Part shown: positions 1 through 8,232 of the stretch, piece by piece | Layout: every line of letters starts with the position of its first letter | Numbering within the stretch: position 1 is the stretch's first letter | Source: a virus | Length of the DNA stretch: 29,188 bases | IMG/VR virus record: IMGVR_UViG_3300011013_000059 | Span: 1-29,188 of that record | Direction: 5' to 3' (one strand) | Program-made: the position numbers and the translations under genes | Notes under the pieces: generated by a model | Seen by the model: only the letters and a program-made list of their open reading frames with translations | What the model was told of the DNA's origin: nothing | The model's database searches: none

Positions 1-111
1 TAAGCCACCAAGAGTCTTAGTAGTTTCTTTCAACTCCTTGTCTAAGTCTGACATATTTTTTACGGCATCCTTAGTATTTACATTAACATCTATTTGAACA
101 TCTTTAGCCAT
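1..111 (-). CDS. Probable tail tape measure protein, N-terminal fragment
   Basis: An open frame begins with ATG at 111 and runs off the left edge, giving 37 residues that start MAKDVQIDVNVNTKDAVKNM. The short beta-like opening followed by a lysine- and glutamate-rich helical stretch is how many tape measure proteins of Bacteroidota phages begin. A tape measure sets tail length and is threaded through the tail tube. The gene follows the 195-residue gene by 3 bp, so it is co-transcribed with the tail genes. Only the N-terminus is visible, so the assignment rests on resemblance and context. A different coiled-coil tail protein is possible. Confidence 0.5.
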   Translation of the reverse strand, partial: MAKDVQIDVNVNTKDAVKNMSDLDKELKETTKTLGGL

Positions 112-114
112 GTT

Positions 115-702
115 TTATTTTTTAGGTGGTGGCATATCGCCTTTATGAATCTGAGTAGGTTGATCGGTTGGTGGTGCTTGTACTAGCATTTGACTTTCTG
201 TATCATAATAATACTTTACCCAAAAGTGTTTACAATTAGACCCACCTCTATACAAAAATATTGAATAACTATTTGAACCTCCAGAACCAAAACCAGGGTT
301 AGAACCGTTTAATCTTAGAATGTCTTGGTATCTCATCAAAGACGCTCTAGTCCTAGTTGCTATTGTCTTACAAAACCTCCTAGAGTTTTTCCCGTACCCT
401 AGAGAACCATAAGCATAAGAGTCATATTTATAAAGTGAAATTATTTTAAACTCTTCTTTTTTTTTGAACTCATCACGACCTATACTAAAGTCTTCATCCC
501 CTATATCGTATTTAGGCGCATTATCTAAATCATCTTGCGTTAATCCTAGTTCACTTAATGGTATTCCTATATCTTCATTAGCATCTAAAAAATCTAAGAA
601 TATCTCTTTTAAAGTTTCCTCTTCTAGCTTCTTTACCTTCTCTTCCTCTGATAGTTCCTTATCAAAAGTTATCTTTTTTATATTGTCACAGTATTCGCAC
701 AT
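115..702 (-). CDS. Structural protein with C-terminal FCK/YRGG/KHFW domain
   Basis: This 195-residue protein has an acidic helical N-terminal half with a CEYC pair at residues 2-5. Its aromatic C-terminal half carries SRRFCKTI, then YQDILRLNGSNPGFGSGG, then IFLYRGGSNCKHFWVKYYY. I recognise this block (FCK, YR.DI, GFG..G, LY.GG..C.H.W) as recurring in structural proteins of Bacteroidota phages, often near tail or head morphogenesis genes, but I know no proven function for it. The conserved Cys and His could bind metal. It lies between the large tail protein and the probable tape measure gene, which supports a tail or neck role. The last residues are proline-rich. Confidence 0.6.
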   Translation of the reverse strand: MCEYCDNIKKITFDKELSEEEKVKKLEEETLKEIFLDFLDANEDIGIPLSELGLTQDDLDNAPKYDIGDEDFSIGRDEFKKKEEFKIISLYKYDSYAYGSLGYGKNSRRFCKTIATRTRASLMRYQDILRLNGSNPGFGSGGSNSYSIFLYRGGSNCKHFWVKYYYDTESQMLVQAPPTDQPTQIHKGDMPPPKK

Positions 703-722
703 AGAATATTTATTATTAAATA

Positions 723-753
723 TTTGTTTTTGTTAAATGTTTTTGTATCTTTG
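723..753 (+). promoter_or_regulatory. Bacteroidota-type promoter on the plus strand
   Basis: TTTG (723-726) and TATCTTTG (746-753) are separated by exactly 19 bp, a full match to the -33 TTTG / -7 TAnnTTTG pattern of Bacteroidota primary promoters. It points away from the 195-residue gene and towards the hairpin at 782-811. No plus-strand gene follows. Confidence 0.6.
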
Positions 754-759
754 AGATAT

Positions 760-817
760 AAATGGGTTAATAACTAAAACTAGGGGAGTCGGCTAAACGT
801 AGCGTTCCCCTTTTTTT
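760..817 (+). ncRNA. Candidate short non-coding RNA
   Basis: The expected transcript starts about 7 nt after the promoter box at 753 and ends at the U-run at 811-817, giving an RNA of about 58 nt with no usable open frame. Its 3' half is a hairpin. AGGGGA (782-787) pairs with TCCCCT (806-811), and an inner GCTA (792-795) pairs with TAGC (800-803) around a 4-nt loop. The RNA ends at the stop codon of the convergent 1052-residue tail gene, so read-through would make antisense RNA to that gene. Existence is inferred from promoter plus terminator only. Confidence 0.4.
782..817 (+). terminator. Intrinsic terminator, plus strand
   Basis: A GC-rich stem, AGGGGA 782-787 with TCCCCT 806-811, is followed by seven T residues at 811-817 on the plus strand. 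In the minus direction the stem is followed only by AGTTTTAGTT, so it would stop the tail operon weakly at best. Confidence 0.6.
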
Positions 818-3800
818 ATATCAATGGTATAGTAACATCAACTAAAGTGATAGACCTCTTTAGAACCCATCTAATAGTATTAGAAACCTCACCTTGAACC
901 GTTACAATTACATTAGTACCTGAGATAGTTATATTAACATTTGCAGTTGCAAAGTCTGTTTTCTCTTTTTCAGTTGTTAACCCAACCTCATTAATAGTTC
1001 CTGCATCATTTCTATAAGTAGCAGAAATAACAGAACTATGTCCAAACTTACTATCTTCTTTTAATCCTACTACACTAACATCTATTATCACACAATTACC
1101 CTCTGCAATTGGAATAGTCATCGCATCAATAATACTTGCATCCGTTGTCTCTAATTCAGTAGTATTACCTCCAACAGTTACGCCCTCAGTAGTTATAACA
1201 GTCTCTCCAACATAGATAGCCTCGCTTTTATCAGCATAGACAGCATCTCCAACAACTAAAACTTTATCCGTATTCTTTGCAATAGAGTTTTTGTCTCCTA
1301 CTATTACCGCACTTTCAACTCCTTCGGGTACATAGTTTTCACTACCATACATCTTAACCCCGTTTGAGTTTGGACTATTCCCATCCCTACCCATCATAAC
1401 CGCCCCGTTAGGTTCTTGCGTTGGTGTAGTGTTACCGCTTATTATTGTCGGGTTATCTTCTCTTATTGGGTTTAATGGTTCTCCAGCACCTAGATAACAA
1501 ACCCCGTTTTGATAGTTACCGCCCATCGCTTTACAACAATCCTCTGTGATAGTCAAACCACTAGCAGAAATATAGTAAGGGTTTTTAGTTCCTACACTTA
1601 CACTCAGATCGTAAGGACATGAAGTTCCAGAAGTGGGAATCTCTACACTATACTTATTGAAAACATCTAAATCTATGATTTTATAAAGAACCACCTTAGT
1701 TAAGCTATCAGCACCAATCGGGTTGTAGTCTTTAATCTTATTCACCCTCCAATAACTACCATCTATAAAAATGATGTCTCTAAAATCAAAGTCCGCTATA
1801 TCTTTAGGAGTTAAATAAACATTCACCTCTAATAGCCTTGAATTGATGTTAATGATATTATTTAAAGTAGCCTTATGAAACTTTTGATATAAATTAGAGA
1901 TAGGAACATTTGAAGGATTCCAATATATCTTAGAACTAGAACCGAACCCTAAATCCTCTGTTGGATTGTAAGGGTCATCCCACATACCGCAATAAGGGTA
2001 AACATCTAATCCCGTTCCCGTATCTCCTATGTTATCTTTAAGAACTAAACTATCTTGTGTGATAGATTGAGTACCATTGTAAAATAAGATTCTAGGCTTA
2101 ACCTTTTTAGCCTTTAAACTCTCATCATCTTTCTCTGCAAAGAATGGTGCAACCCTGTCTCCTATTTGAAAATTACTACATGGAGTAGGTGCGAACTTTA
2201 AAACATTTTTGTTTACTTTCTCGCTAAAGTCATTAACAACCGTAACAGATAAATCACCATACGTTCTCTTAATCTCATCCTTATACTCTTTATTGTATAA
2301 GTCGGTATCATCTGCATATGTGTATAGATACGTCTTAGCGTCCAGCTCTGACATTGGAGTAATCTTATAGTCTTTATCTCTAGCCACTAATTGAGTCCAA
2401 TCCTTAACCTTTTGTTTTGACTTGAAAAAATCATCTCTAGGCTCTATGATTAGATTTCCTTTTTGGTTCGGGTCGTCTTGAATAATTAAGTTGAACATTT
2501 TAACAACGTCCATAAACATATCCTTAATCTTGATCTTATCAGATAGTAAACTGTTAACTGTTAAATCTTCATTCCCATAACTAGCATTTGATGAGGGTCT
2601 AATATCCATCTTTGTAAATAACCCGTCTAAAGATTCTTTAAGCATTAGAGTCATTAAGATGTTACTATCATTACCAGCGAAATTCATATCACTACGATAA
2701 TTAAAGCCTACTAATATTCTTACTTCGTCTCCAGGTTCTAAAAATACATTTTCAGCAGTTAAATTAAATGGTAACTCACTATCGAAATCATACCAAGGAG
2801 ATGTATGTGCTAAACTATCTGATAAATCAAATTCTCTAATACCGTCTATGTCGTTTGGGTCGTTTGGGTCTACTGATGAATCTAAAATAATTAGAGTCCC
2901 ATCGTTCTTGATTAATTGAAGCCTATACAAATACTCACTAGTTCCACTTTGATAAGTTATATCACTACCGCTAACGTGTCGCATCTTTGGTATTAACTTA
3001 CCTGTAAAATCTATATCATACCTTCCAACCTTATCACAAGTGAAACTATCTCCATTCCATTGTCCTAACTCATCTGTAAAGGTTATTTCATTACCTCCAT
3101 CATCTACCGTGCCACTCTCTCTATTTAAACCTATAAAGTAAGCAAGTGAGGAATTATACCACCAGTTATTTTGTCCTATTGTCCTCTCAACTGTAAGAAC
3201 CTTGTATTCGTTACCGCTCCCCTCGTTACCGTTTAAACTTACTATGGATTTCCTAGCCGTTTCCTCTGTTGCATCTAACTCTATCTTATCTCCTACAAAT
3301 GGAATGATTAACTTTTTGAAGTAATCAGAATTGAAGAAGTTGGAAGTGTAGGTAAACCCTGCAAACTCAAACATCTTGTCAATGTAAGTCTTTAGGTAGA
3401 AACTAGGGAACAAATCATAGATATAAACATTATCGTAAATATCTGTACTATTCCCATTAACGATATACGGGTAAATATATCCTTGCCCTTCATTAACTAA
3501 GTTAGTATCAACACCGTTAACCTTACAAGTATAATCCCATGAATTTTGGATAGTAGTCTTATCTCTTGTATGGTTGTACTCACTAAAATCTAAATTCTTT
3601 AATGTGAAGTCTCCAAACTCATTAATGATATTCTTTAACTCTCCAAATATTACGACATCATAAGTGACCTCTTCATTCTTAGTGTTAATCTTATTAAGTT
3701 GTAAGTTCCCAATAAGTACCGTGTTATTACCAATAGTTATGGAGGCTGGTATTCTAATATTAGGATTAAAATTAATATTATTGATATTAACGTCAAATAT

Positions 3801-3974
3801 CTGCTTAAAGAATTTATTATTGTTTGATGTTCCTGGGATAGTTATAGTCTTACTAAAATTAGTATTTCTTTTATCTATCTTTAGAATATCATCTATTTGG
3901 TAATTCAAAGATATACCTATATCCTCATAAGTATCTAATCTTTGCCCGTCTGCTATTATACTAAATCCGTTCAT
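816..3974 (-). CDS. Large tail tip / baseplate protein with fibre-like C-terminus
   Basis: This 1052-residue protein probably forms the distal tail structure and contacts the host. Its N-terminal section (about 1-140) contains RNTNFSKTITIPGTSNNNKF, FNPNIRIPASI and GNLQLNKI. I associate this pattern with large tail or baseplate proteins of Bacteroidota phages. Residues about 140-790 form a long mixed domain, including a segment near 490-520 with MFMDVVKMFNLIIQDDPNQK. The C-terminal 240 residues are low in charge and rich in Gly, Thr, Val and Asn, with short beta repeats (VIVGDKNSI, VLVVGDAVY, AIYVGETVI) like a trimeric fibre stalk. Those repeats suggest receptor binding. Its start overlaps the upstream 37-residue gene as TAATG. 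Confidence 0.7.
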   Translation of the reverse strand: MNGFSIIADGQRLDTYEDIGISLNYQIDDILKIDKRNTNFSKTITIPGTSNNNKFFKQIFDVNINNINFNPNIRIPASITIGNNTVLIGNLQLNKINTKNEEVTYDVVIFGELKNIINEFGDFTLKNLDFSEYNHTRDKTTIQNSWDYTCKVNGVDTNLVNEGQGYIYPYIVNGNSTDIYDNVYIYDLFPSFYLKTYIDKMFEFAGFTYTSNFFNSDYFKKLIIPFVGDKIELDATEETARKSIVSLNGNEGSGNEYKVLTVERTIGQNNWWYNSSLAYFIGLNRESGTVDDGGNEITFTDELGQWNGDSFTCDKVGRYDIDFTGKLIPKMRHVSGSDITYQSGTSEYLYRLQLIKNDGTLIILDSSVDPNDPNDIDGIREFDLSDSLAHTSPWYDFDSELPFNLTAENVFLEPGDEVRILVGFNYRSDMNFAGNDSNILMTLMLKESLDGLFTKMDIRPSSNASYGNEDLTVNSLLSDKIKIKDMFMDVVKMFNLIIQDDPNQKGNLIIEPRDDFFKSKQKVKDWTQLVARDKDYKITPMSELDAKTYLYTYADDTDLYNKEYKDEIKRTYGDLSVTVVNDFSEKVNKNVLKFAPTPCSNFQIGDRVAPFFAEKDDESLKAKKVKPRILFYNGTQSITQDSLVLKDNIGDTGTGLDVYPYCGMWDDPYNPTEDLGFGSSSKIYWNPSNVPISNLYQKFHKATLNNIININSRLLEVNVYLTPKDIADFDFRDIIFIDGSYWRVNKIKDYNPIGADSLTKVVLYKIIDLDVFNKYSVEIPTSGTSCPYDLSVSVGTKNPYYISASGLTITEDCCKAMGGNYQNGVCYLGAGEPLNPIREDNPTIISGNTTPTQEPNGAVMMGRDGNSPNSNGVKMYGSENYVPEGVESAVIVGDKNSIAKNTDKVLVVGDAVYADKSEAIYVGETVITTEGVTVGGNTTELETTDASIIDAMTIPIAEGNCVIIDVSVVGLKEDSKFGHSSVISATYRNDAGTINEVGLTTEKEKTDFATANVNITISGTNVIVTVQGEVSNTIRWVLKRSITLVDVTIPLI

Positions 3975-4087
3975 TATTTATATTTGTTCATTTTAATTGA
4001 ACACTTTAAAAAAGTGAACAACTCTACTAATAAAAAAACTGGGTTTAACCACCAAGACAATTCAACTATTTTATCTAAAATTCTCAT
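3974..4087 (-). CDS. Small membrane-segment protein (37 aa)
   Basis: ATG at 4087 opens a 37-residue frame beginning MRILDKIVELSWWLNPVFLL, with a hydrophobic stretch at about residues 9-27 that could span a membrane and a basic tail. Its TAA overlaps the ATG of the 1052-residue gene by one base (TAATG), the junction used throughout this operon. Together with the 40-residue gene before it, it fills the gap between the two large tail genes. I do not recognise the family. Translation is plausible but unproven. Confidence 0.45.
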   Translation of the reverse strand: MRILDKIVELSWWLNPVFLLVELFTFLKCSIKMNKYK

Positions 4088-4097
4088 GTTAAGATTA

Positions 4098-4220
4098 TTA
4101 GTTTTTTTTAACATTAATTTTTTGCTTGTAAATGTTTGACAAATGCAATTCTCTTAGCCTATCTAGGTCTCCCTTTCTCATTGCTTTATAAACTTCTTTC
4201 CTCCATTCGCTCCTATTCAT
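4098..4220 (-). CDS. Small basic hypothetical protein (40 aa)
   Basis: ATG at 4220 follows the TAA of the 652-residue tail gene with no intervening base. The frame encodes 40 residues beginning MNRSEWRKEVYKAMRKGDLD, rich in Arg, Lys and Glu and probably helical. Exact abutment with the upstream stop suggests translational coupling. I do not recognise the family. Confidence 0.45.
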   Translation of the reverse strand: MNRSEWRKEVYKAMRKGDLDRLRELHLSNIYKQKINVKKN

Positions 4221-6179
4221 TTACTTTCTATATTCGTTTGATGATAAAGTAATCTCAAATTGATATTGAAATAAATAGTCTGTTTGTTTCTTAAAGAACT
4301 CTTGTTTGTTTGTGTTGATCGTACAAGCTACCAATAATCCATCAGGCTCTTGAACCATTACATTAGAAGAGTTAAAAAGGTCTTTTATAATCTCGTTCTC
4401 AAATTCCTCAACCCATCCACTATTCAAAATCATTTTATCCCTGTACCTGTTGTAATAGTTCGTGTCCCCTCTACTGAATCCATCATAACCAAAAGTGTCA
4501 TTATCTAAATCAAATCTCCCCTCCTTCTGATAGTACACCTTTCTCTCTGCCTCTGTAATATTCTTTTGAATGTATTTGAATGGGTAAGATAACCAACTTC
4601 CAAAGGCATCCTTCCAACATAAATGATAAATGTCATATCTTGAACAATCATCATTCACCTCAAATACTATATTGTTACTTGCTACGTTTGTATTTCTATC
4701 TAACTCAACTCTGTAATAAGACACATCATCTTTTACAGTTGATAAAGAAGAACCAGAGATTAAAGTAGTATTACTATTTAAGATCATTTGTTCAATACCA
4801 ATAGGAAAATAAAAGTTGTCAAAGTCTTGGTAGTTGTTAATTCTAAATTCAGATATTACTACATCAGAACTATTAAAGCAAGTGATTAAAGGATTAGCCT
4901 TAAATACTCCGACATCTTTACTCTGACATAATAGCCAACTCTTAGAACTAGGTTCTATTCTAAATCTTAGGTTCTTAACGTCCATCTGAGATAAGATAGT
5001 ACTAAGGTTGTTCTCATCAAACGTTCTTGCTTGAACTACATAAGAGTCAAAATCATTACCACTAAACTCATATTGTCGCTTAGTGAATACACTATTGTAA
5101 GCTACCAAATCATCAACCTTTTCTTCAATTGGGAAATCTGATATTCTACCATCTGCAAACTTAATCTTTCCTCCTATCGGTGGTGTTGCAATTGTATAAG
5201 GGATATTAGTCTCTATAACATATCCTAGAACTGCATCATAATAAATATCTGTAATAGTTCCAACAGTATTATAAGAAGGTGTAATAACTCCAAAGATACT
5301 ACCTCCCTCAGCTGGTGTACTTGCAATAAATGGTTTATTTACCTTAATTGTTTTAGCATCTATTATTTCCGTCACCGTTGTAGCACCGTTGTAACTTGGC
5401 TCTGTTATTTGACCCGTTACATTTATTTGAGTTCCTAATGGTATGTTATGATCAACTAAAGCAGAAGTAAAAGCCAAGTCTCCAGCACTAAAAGTATTAT
5501 CATCATAAGTCCACTCGTAAAGGTCTTGTTGTATATTGATTTGATCTCCTATCTTAAATGGGCTATTGGCAACATCTAAAGCTGTTCCACTTGTATTATT
5601 GAATCCTACATTGCCAGCATTAAAGAAATTATCTTCAAACTCAAATACATACTTATACTCTGTTCCAATAGTTAACCCGTATTCAAAAAAGGTATTTAAA
5701 GCCTCATATATTTCTCCTGTGTCTTCTATGTCCTGAGTTACAAAATCCTTTATTGAGTTGCTTAAGTCTAATTTAGCCTCATAGTCTTCATCGGGTAACA
5801 TTGAATAGGGAATGATTCTATAAAAGTAACTTGTTGATGTTGCAACAATTGGCGCACCTAATACCAAGTCAATCACAAATTCAGTACTAGATACTATCTC
5901 TTTTACTATGTAAGTTCCAGAATAAGATTCTGTAACAGGGTTGTAAAATAACACCACATCTCCCAAAGTATAACCATGGTCTAAAACCGTTGTAATCTTA
6001 GTATAAACTAAACCATTATAATCTACGGGAACACTAGAAGCATATTCAGACTCTTGATATGTTACTTGAATATTATACTTTAAATTCTCTACATCTGTCT
6101 CATCAGATAAAACCCGTAAAGGTATAGCACTATATCCAGCACTAAACTCATTCGGTTCTGTTTTTATTGTTATAGCCAT
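4221..6179 (-). CDS. Large tail protein, probable tail/baseplate component
   Basis: This 652-residue, beta-rich protein is low in Lys and Arg except near its end. It begins MAITIKTEPNEFSAGYSAIP. The middle (about 60-340) contains repeated segments with LGDVVLFYN, IGDQINIQQ and GTQINVTG followed by threonine/valine strands, like small barrel modules. The C-terminal third has YDIYHLCWKDAFGSWLSYPF, then basic and aromatic strands, then WVEEFENEIIKDLFNSSNVM, and ends in YLFQYQFEITLSSNEYRK. I associate that ending with tail proteins of Bacteroidota phages. It overlaps the tail-completion gene by one base (TAATG). The exact role is not known. Confidence 0.65.
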   Translation of the reverse strand: MAITIKTEPNEFSAGYSAIPLRVLSDETDVENLKYNIQVTYQESEYASSVPVDYNGLVYTKITTVLDHGYTLGDVVLFYNPVTESYSGTYIVKEIVSSTEFVIDLVLGAPIVATSTSYFYRIIPYSMLPDEDYEAKLDLSNSIKDFVTQDIEDTGEIYEALNTFFEYGLTIGTEYKYVFEFEDNFFNAGNVGFNNTSGTALDVANSPFKIGDQINIQQDLYEWTYDDNTFSAGDLAFTSALVDHNIPLGTQINVTGQITEPSYNGATTVTEIIDAKTIKVNKPFIASTPAEGGSIFGVITPSYNTVGTITDIYYDAVLGYVIETNIPYTIATPPIGGKIKFADGRISDFPIEEKVDDLVAYNSVFTKRQYEFSGNDFDSYVVQARTFDENNLSTILSQMDVKNLRFRIEPSSKSWLLCQSKDVGVFKANPLITCFNSSDVVISEFRINNYQDFDNFYFPIGIEQMILNSNTTLISGSSLSTVKDDVSYYRVELDRNTNVASNNIVFEVNDDCSRYDIYHLCWKDAFGSWLSYPFKYIQKNITEAERKVYYQKEGRFDLDNDTFGYDGFSRGDTNYYNRYRDKMILNSGWVEEFENEIIKDLFNSSNVMVQEPDGLLVACTINTNKQEFFKKQTDYLFQYQFEITLSSNEYRK

Positions 6180-6664
6180 TATTTATTTCTTACTGTTATG
6201 TTATTATTCTTTGAAACATTTAATAGTAAATCTCCAACCAAATCATCTACCCAATCACTTACACCATCTTCAAAAGCATCTACCGCCCTACCTCTATCCA
6301 TCTTCTTTAGTGTCTTGTCTATTACATTGGTTGGTTTAATACCATTCTCTCCTATACTCCTAGCAATTGGAAACGCTAAGTTTTGTGGCAACCCTCTAAC
6401 CCTTAACCAAGGTTTAATAGCAGAAATAGGCGGTTGTTTACTTCCTGGTTTTCTCCCAGCATCTACATACTGTAAATAATCCTCTGCAATTAATTGGATA
6501 GTGTAGATAGTACCCATAGCCGTCTTAATTACACGACTATCTAAAGACCTTAATAATTTACCACTAGCATCCTTATCTAGTTTCCTTAGTTGGTCTCCTA
6601 GTTCTGCGATATAAGACTTACCAAATATCTCTAATGCTTCTTTTAGTCCTTTATCGTTTTTCAT
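6179..6664 (-). CDS. Tail completion / HK97 gp10-like protein
   Basis: This is a 161-residue basic protein. An N-terminal helix (AEIFG-like, residues about 5-30) precedes LLRSLDSRVI, the segment DYLQYVDAGRKPGSKQPP and PWLRVRGLP. The central YVDAGRKPG...P motif and the helical ends match the HK97 gp10-like tail completion or neck family, which sits at the top of the tail. Its position between the 101-residue gene and the large tail proteins, with one-base overlaps at both ends, fits this. The family call rests on motif shape only. Confidence 0.6.
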   Translation of the reverse strand: MKNDKGLKEALEIFGKSYIAELGDQLRKLDKDASGKLLRSLDSRVIKTAMGTIYTIQLIAEDYLQYVDAGRKPGSKQPPISAIKPWLRVRGLPQNLAFPIARSIGENGIKPTNVIDKTLKKMDRGRAVDAFEDGVSDWVDDLVGDLLLNVSKNNNITVRNK

Positions 6665-6969
6665 TACTCAACTAGAGTAGCACCTTTCAAAGTTATTACC
6701 TCACCATTTGTAGTTTTTAAACTATCAGCAGTGAATAAAGTATTAACCCCCGAATCAATAGAAGTTTCCGTTACAATATCCCATTCAACAGTCCTAGATA
6801 AATTAGGAGTCTTATTTTTTTGTGCATCTTCCAGCCTCTCCCAAAAGATTAACTCAGCGTGTGCCTTATTCTCTAATAACTTAGCACCAATAAAACGAAT
6901 AGTGAAATAATCTGTATTATATTCTTGTGCCGTTTTTAATCCTGTATTCTCTTTAAAATAAATATTCAT
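6664..6969 (-). CDS. Hypothetical tail-region protein (101 aa)
   Basis: This is a compact 101-residue protein beginning MNIYFKENTGLKTAQEYNTD and ending TTNGEVITLKGATLVE. It appears to mix alpha and beta, with no membrane segment. It lies 12 bp after the 416-residue gene and overlaps the gp10-like gene by one base. By position it could be a head-tail joining or tail terminator component. I recognise no diagnostic motif. Confidence 0.55.
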   Translation of the reverse strand: MNIYFKENTGLKTAQEYNTDYFTIRFIGAKLLENKAHAELIFWERLEDAQKNKTPNLSRTVEWDIVTETSIDSGVNTLFTADSLKTTNGEVITLKGATLVE

Positions 6970-6981
6970 ATCTTTATATTT

Positions 6982-8232
6982 TTATAGTCCTAGTTCTGAT
7001 AATGTGAATTGTCTAACCAATGCAGACTGAAAGTTATTAGTTAAAGTACCCCATACCCTCATGGAATTACCAACATACCAAACCCAAACAAATGATGAAT
7101 CGTTATGTTTCACAGTAGAACTCCAAAGGGCTGTCGCGCCACCTGTTATATTATAATTTAATGGGGAGTAATTAAAAACAGAATCCGCACCAAAATTAGC
7201 CAACGATTGTACTTGCCTAATATTACAAACATACCAATTATTGAAACTTTCTACGGTGTAAGGTTGCCCAGCTAACCAGTTGAACCAAGTATTTGCTGAA
7301 ATCCCTTTTTGAGCACCGAAACAAAAGACACTAACTTCTGAATTTGATGAATCGAATGTTGTCCAATCCACATAAAGGCTATTGCCATAAACCTGGAGTC
7401 CATCTGTATCCGTAAATCTATTATTGTTCCCAAAAGGATTTGTCCAAGATAATGTGAAAAAATCCGTGTCCCTACCAAATTGAATGTCTCCATCATCGTT
7501 TGTTGCGTATGATATTGTCTGTCCTGTTCTAGTAGGTTTTAAACTATCAGCACTACCACCAGAAAAATTTAAATCTATATCCTTTACACTAGGAAATAAC
7601 CCCTGACTTACACCATTAATAAACAACTCTATGTCTGGAGTCTCTAAACTACCCCCACTTTCAACCGTTGTATTATAACTCCCATCTGAATTGAATACGC
7701 TAGCCACATCACATTCACAAGGATTTGGGGGGTTAATATTATCAAAGTCTCCAGGTATGTTGCAATTAAGGTTTAATATTTTTAAATCTAAAGTAAGAAT
7801 CCAACCATACGCCTTATCTGTTGTGTCGTCTTGGATAGGTTCAATAGTTACTGCTCCCCCATCTGGAATAAGTACCTTCTGATCTCTTAGGTAATTACTT
7901 ACATAGTTTACAATGTCCATACAAATCTGTTGAGTGTCGGACATTATCTCACCTGTATTATTAGAGTCTAAACCGTTTACATCTTTGTAGTTGCTTTGGT
8001 TATTCCATTGGTCTAATACTAAGAATTGAAAAGTTAAGGTAGGGATAACAGTCTTATTTCTACTCACTTCAATTGTACTAGATGTCGCATTAGTTACCCA
8101 TAAATAAGGAAACTCCATTTGATCCGTTGTGCTTATCTCACTAGTTGAACCATAACCGAAATCCTTTATTTGTCCATGAGCATCTGCAAACGCTTCAAAA
8201 TATCCTATTAATTGATTTAGTGTTGTTATCAT
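6982..8232 (-). CDS. Tail-terminator-like domain fused to an Lcl/DUF1566-like domain
   Basis: This 416-residue protein has two parts. Residues about 1-155 (FEAFADAHGQIKDFGYGSTS, then YLWVTNATSS, then FLVLDQWNN and IMSDTQQICMDIVNYVSNYL) resemble the small tail-terminator-type proteins of Bacteroidota phages. Residues about 170-416 begin with a CNIP...PCECD linker and contain GRDTDFFTLSWTNPFGNNNR, FTDTDG, LYVDWTTFDS, and FNNWYVCNIRQVQSLANFG. These look like the Lcl C-terminal (DUF1566) fold found in surface and fibre proteins. The fusion would place a carbohydrate- or receptor-binding module on a tail protein. It starts directly after the -1 frame stop of the tail chaperone gene. Confidence 0.6.
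   Translation of the reverse strand: MITTLNQLIGYFEAFADAHGQIKDFGYGSTSEISTTDQMEFPYLWVTNATSSTIEVSRNKTVIPTLTFQFLVLDQWNNQSNYKDVNGLDSNNTGEIMSDTQQICMDIVNYVSNYLRDQKVLIPDGGAVTIEPIQDDTTDKAYGWILTLDLKILNLNCNIPGDFDNINPPNPCECDVASVFNSDGSYNTTVESGGSLETPDIELFINGVSQGLFPSVKDIDLNFSGGSADSLKPTRTGQTISYATNDDGDIQFGRDTDFFTLSWTNPFGNNNRFTDTDGLQVYGNSLYVDWTTFDSSNSEVSVFCFGAQKGISANTWFNWLAGQPYTVESFNNWYVCNIRQVQSLANFGADSVFNYSPLNYNITGGATALWSSTVKHNDSSFVWVWYVGNSMRVWGTLTNNFQSALVRQFTLSELGL

Noticed and set aside
464-736. A 90-codon plus-strand frame opposite the 195-residue gene
   Set aside because: It is a serine-rich shadow of the coding strand without a start signal; similar shadows elsewhere (for example 7272-7496 and 11457-11810) were left out for the same reason.
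782-817. Terminator of the minus-strand tail gene
   Set aside because: The U-run is on the plus strand; on the minus strand only a weak T-rich stretch follows, so the main orientation is plus.
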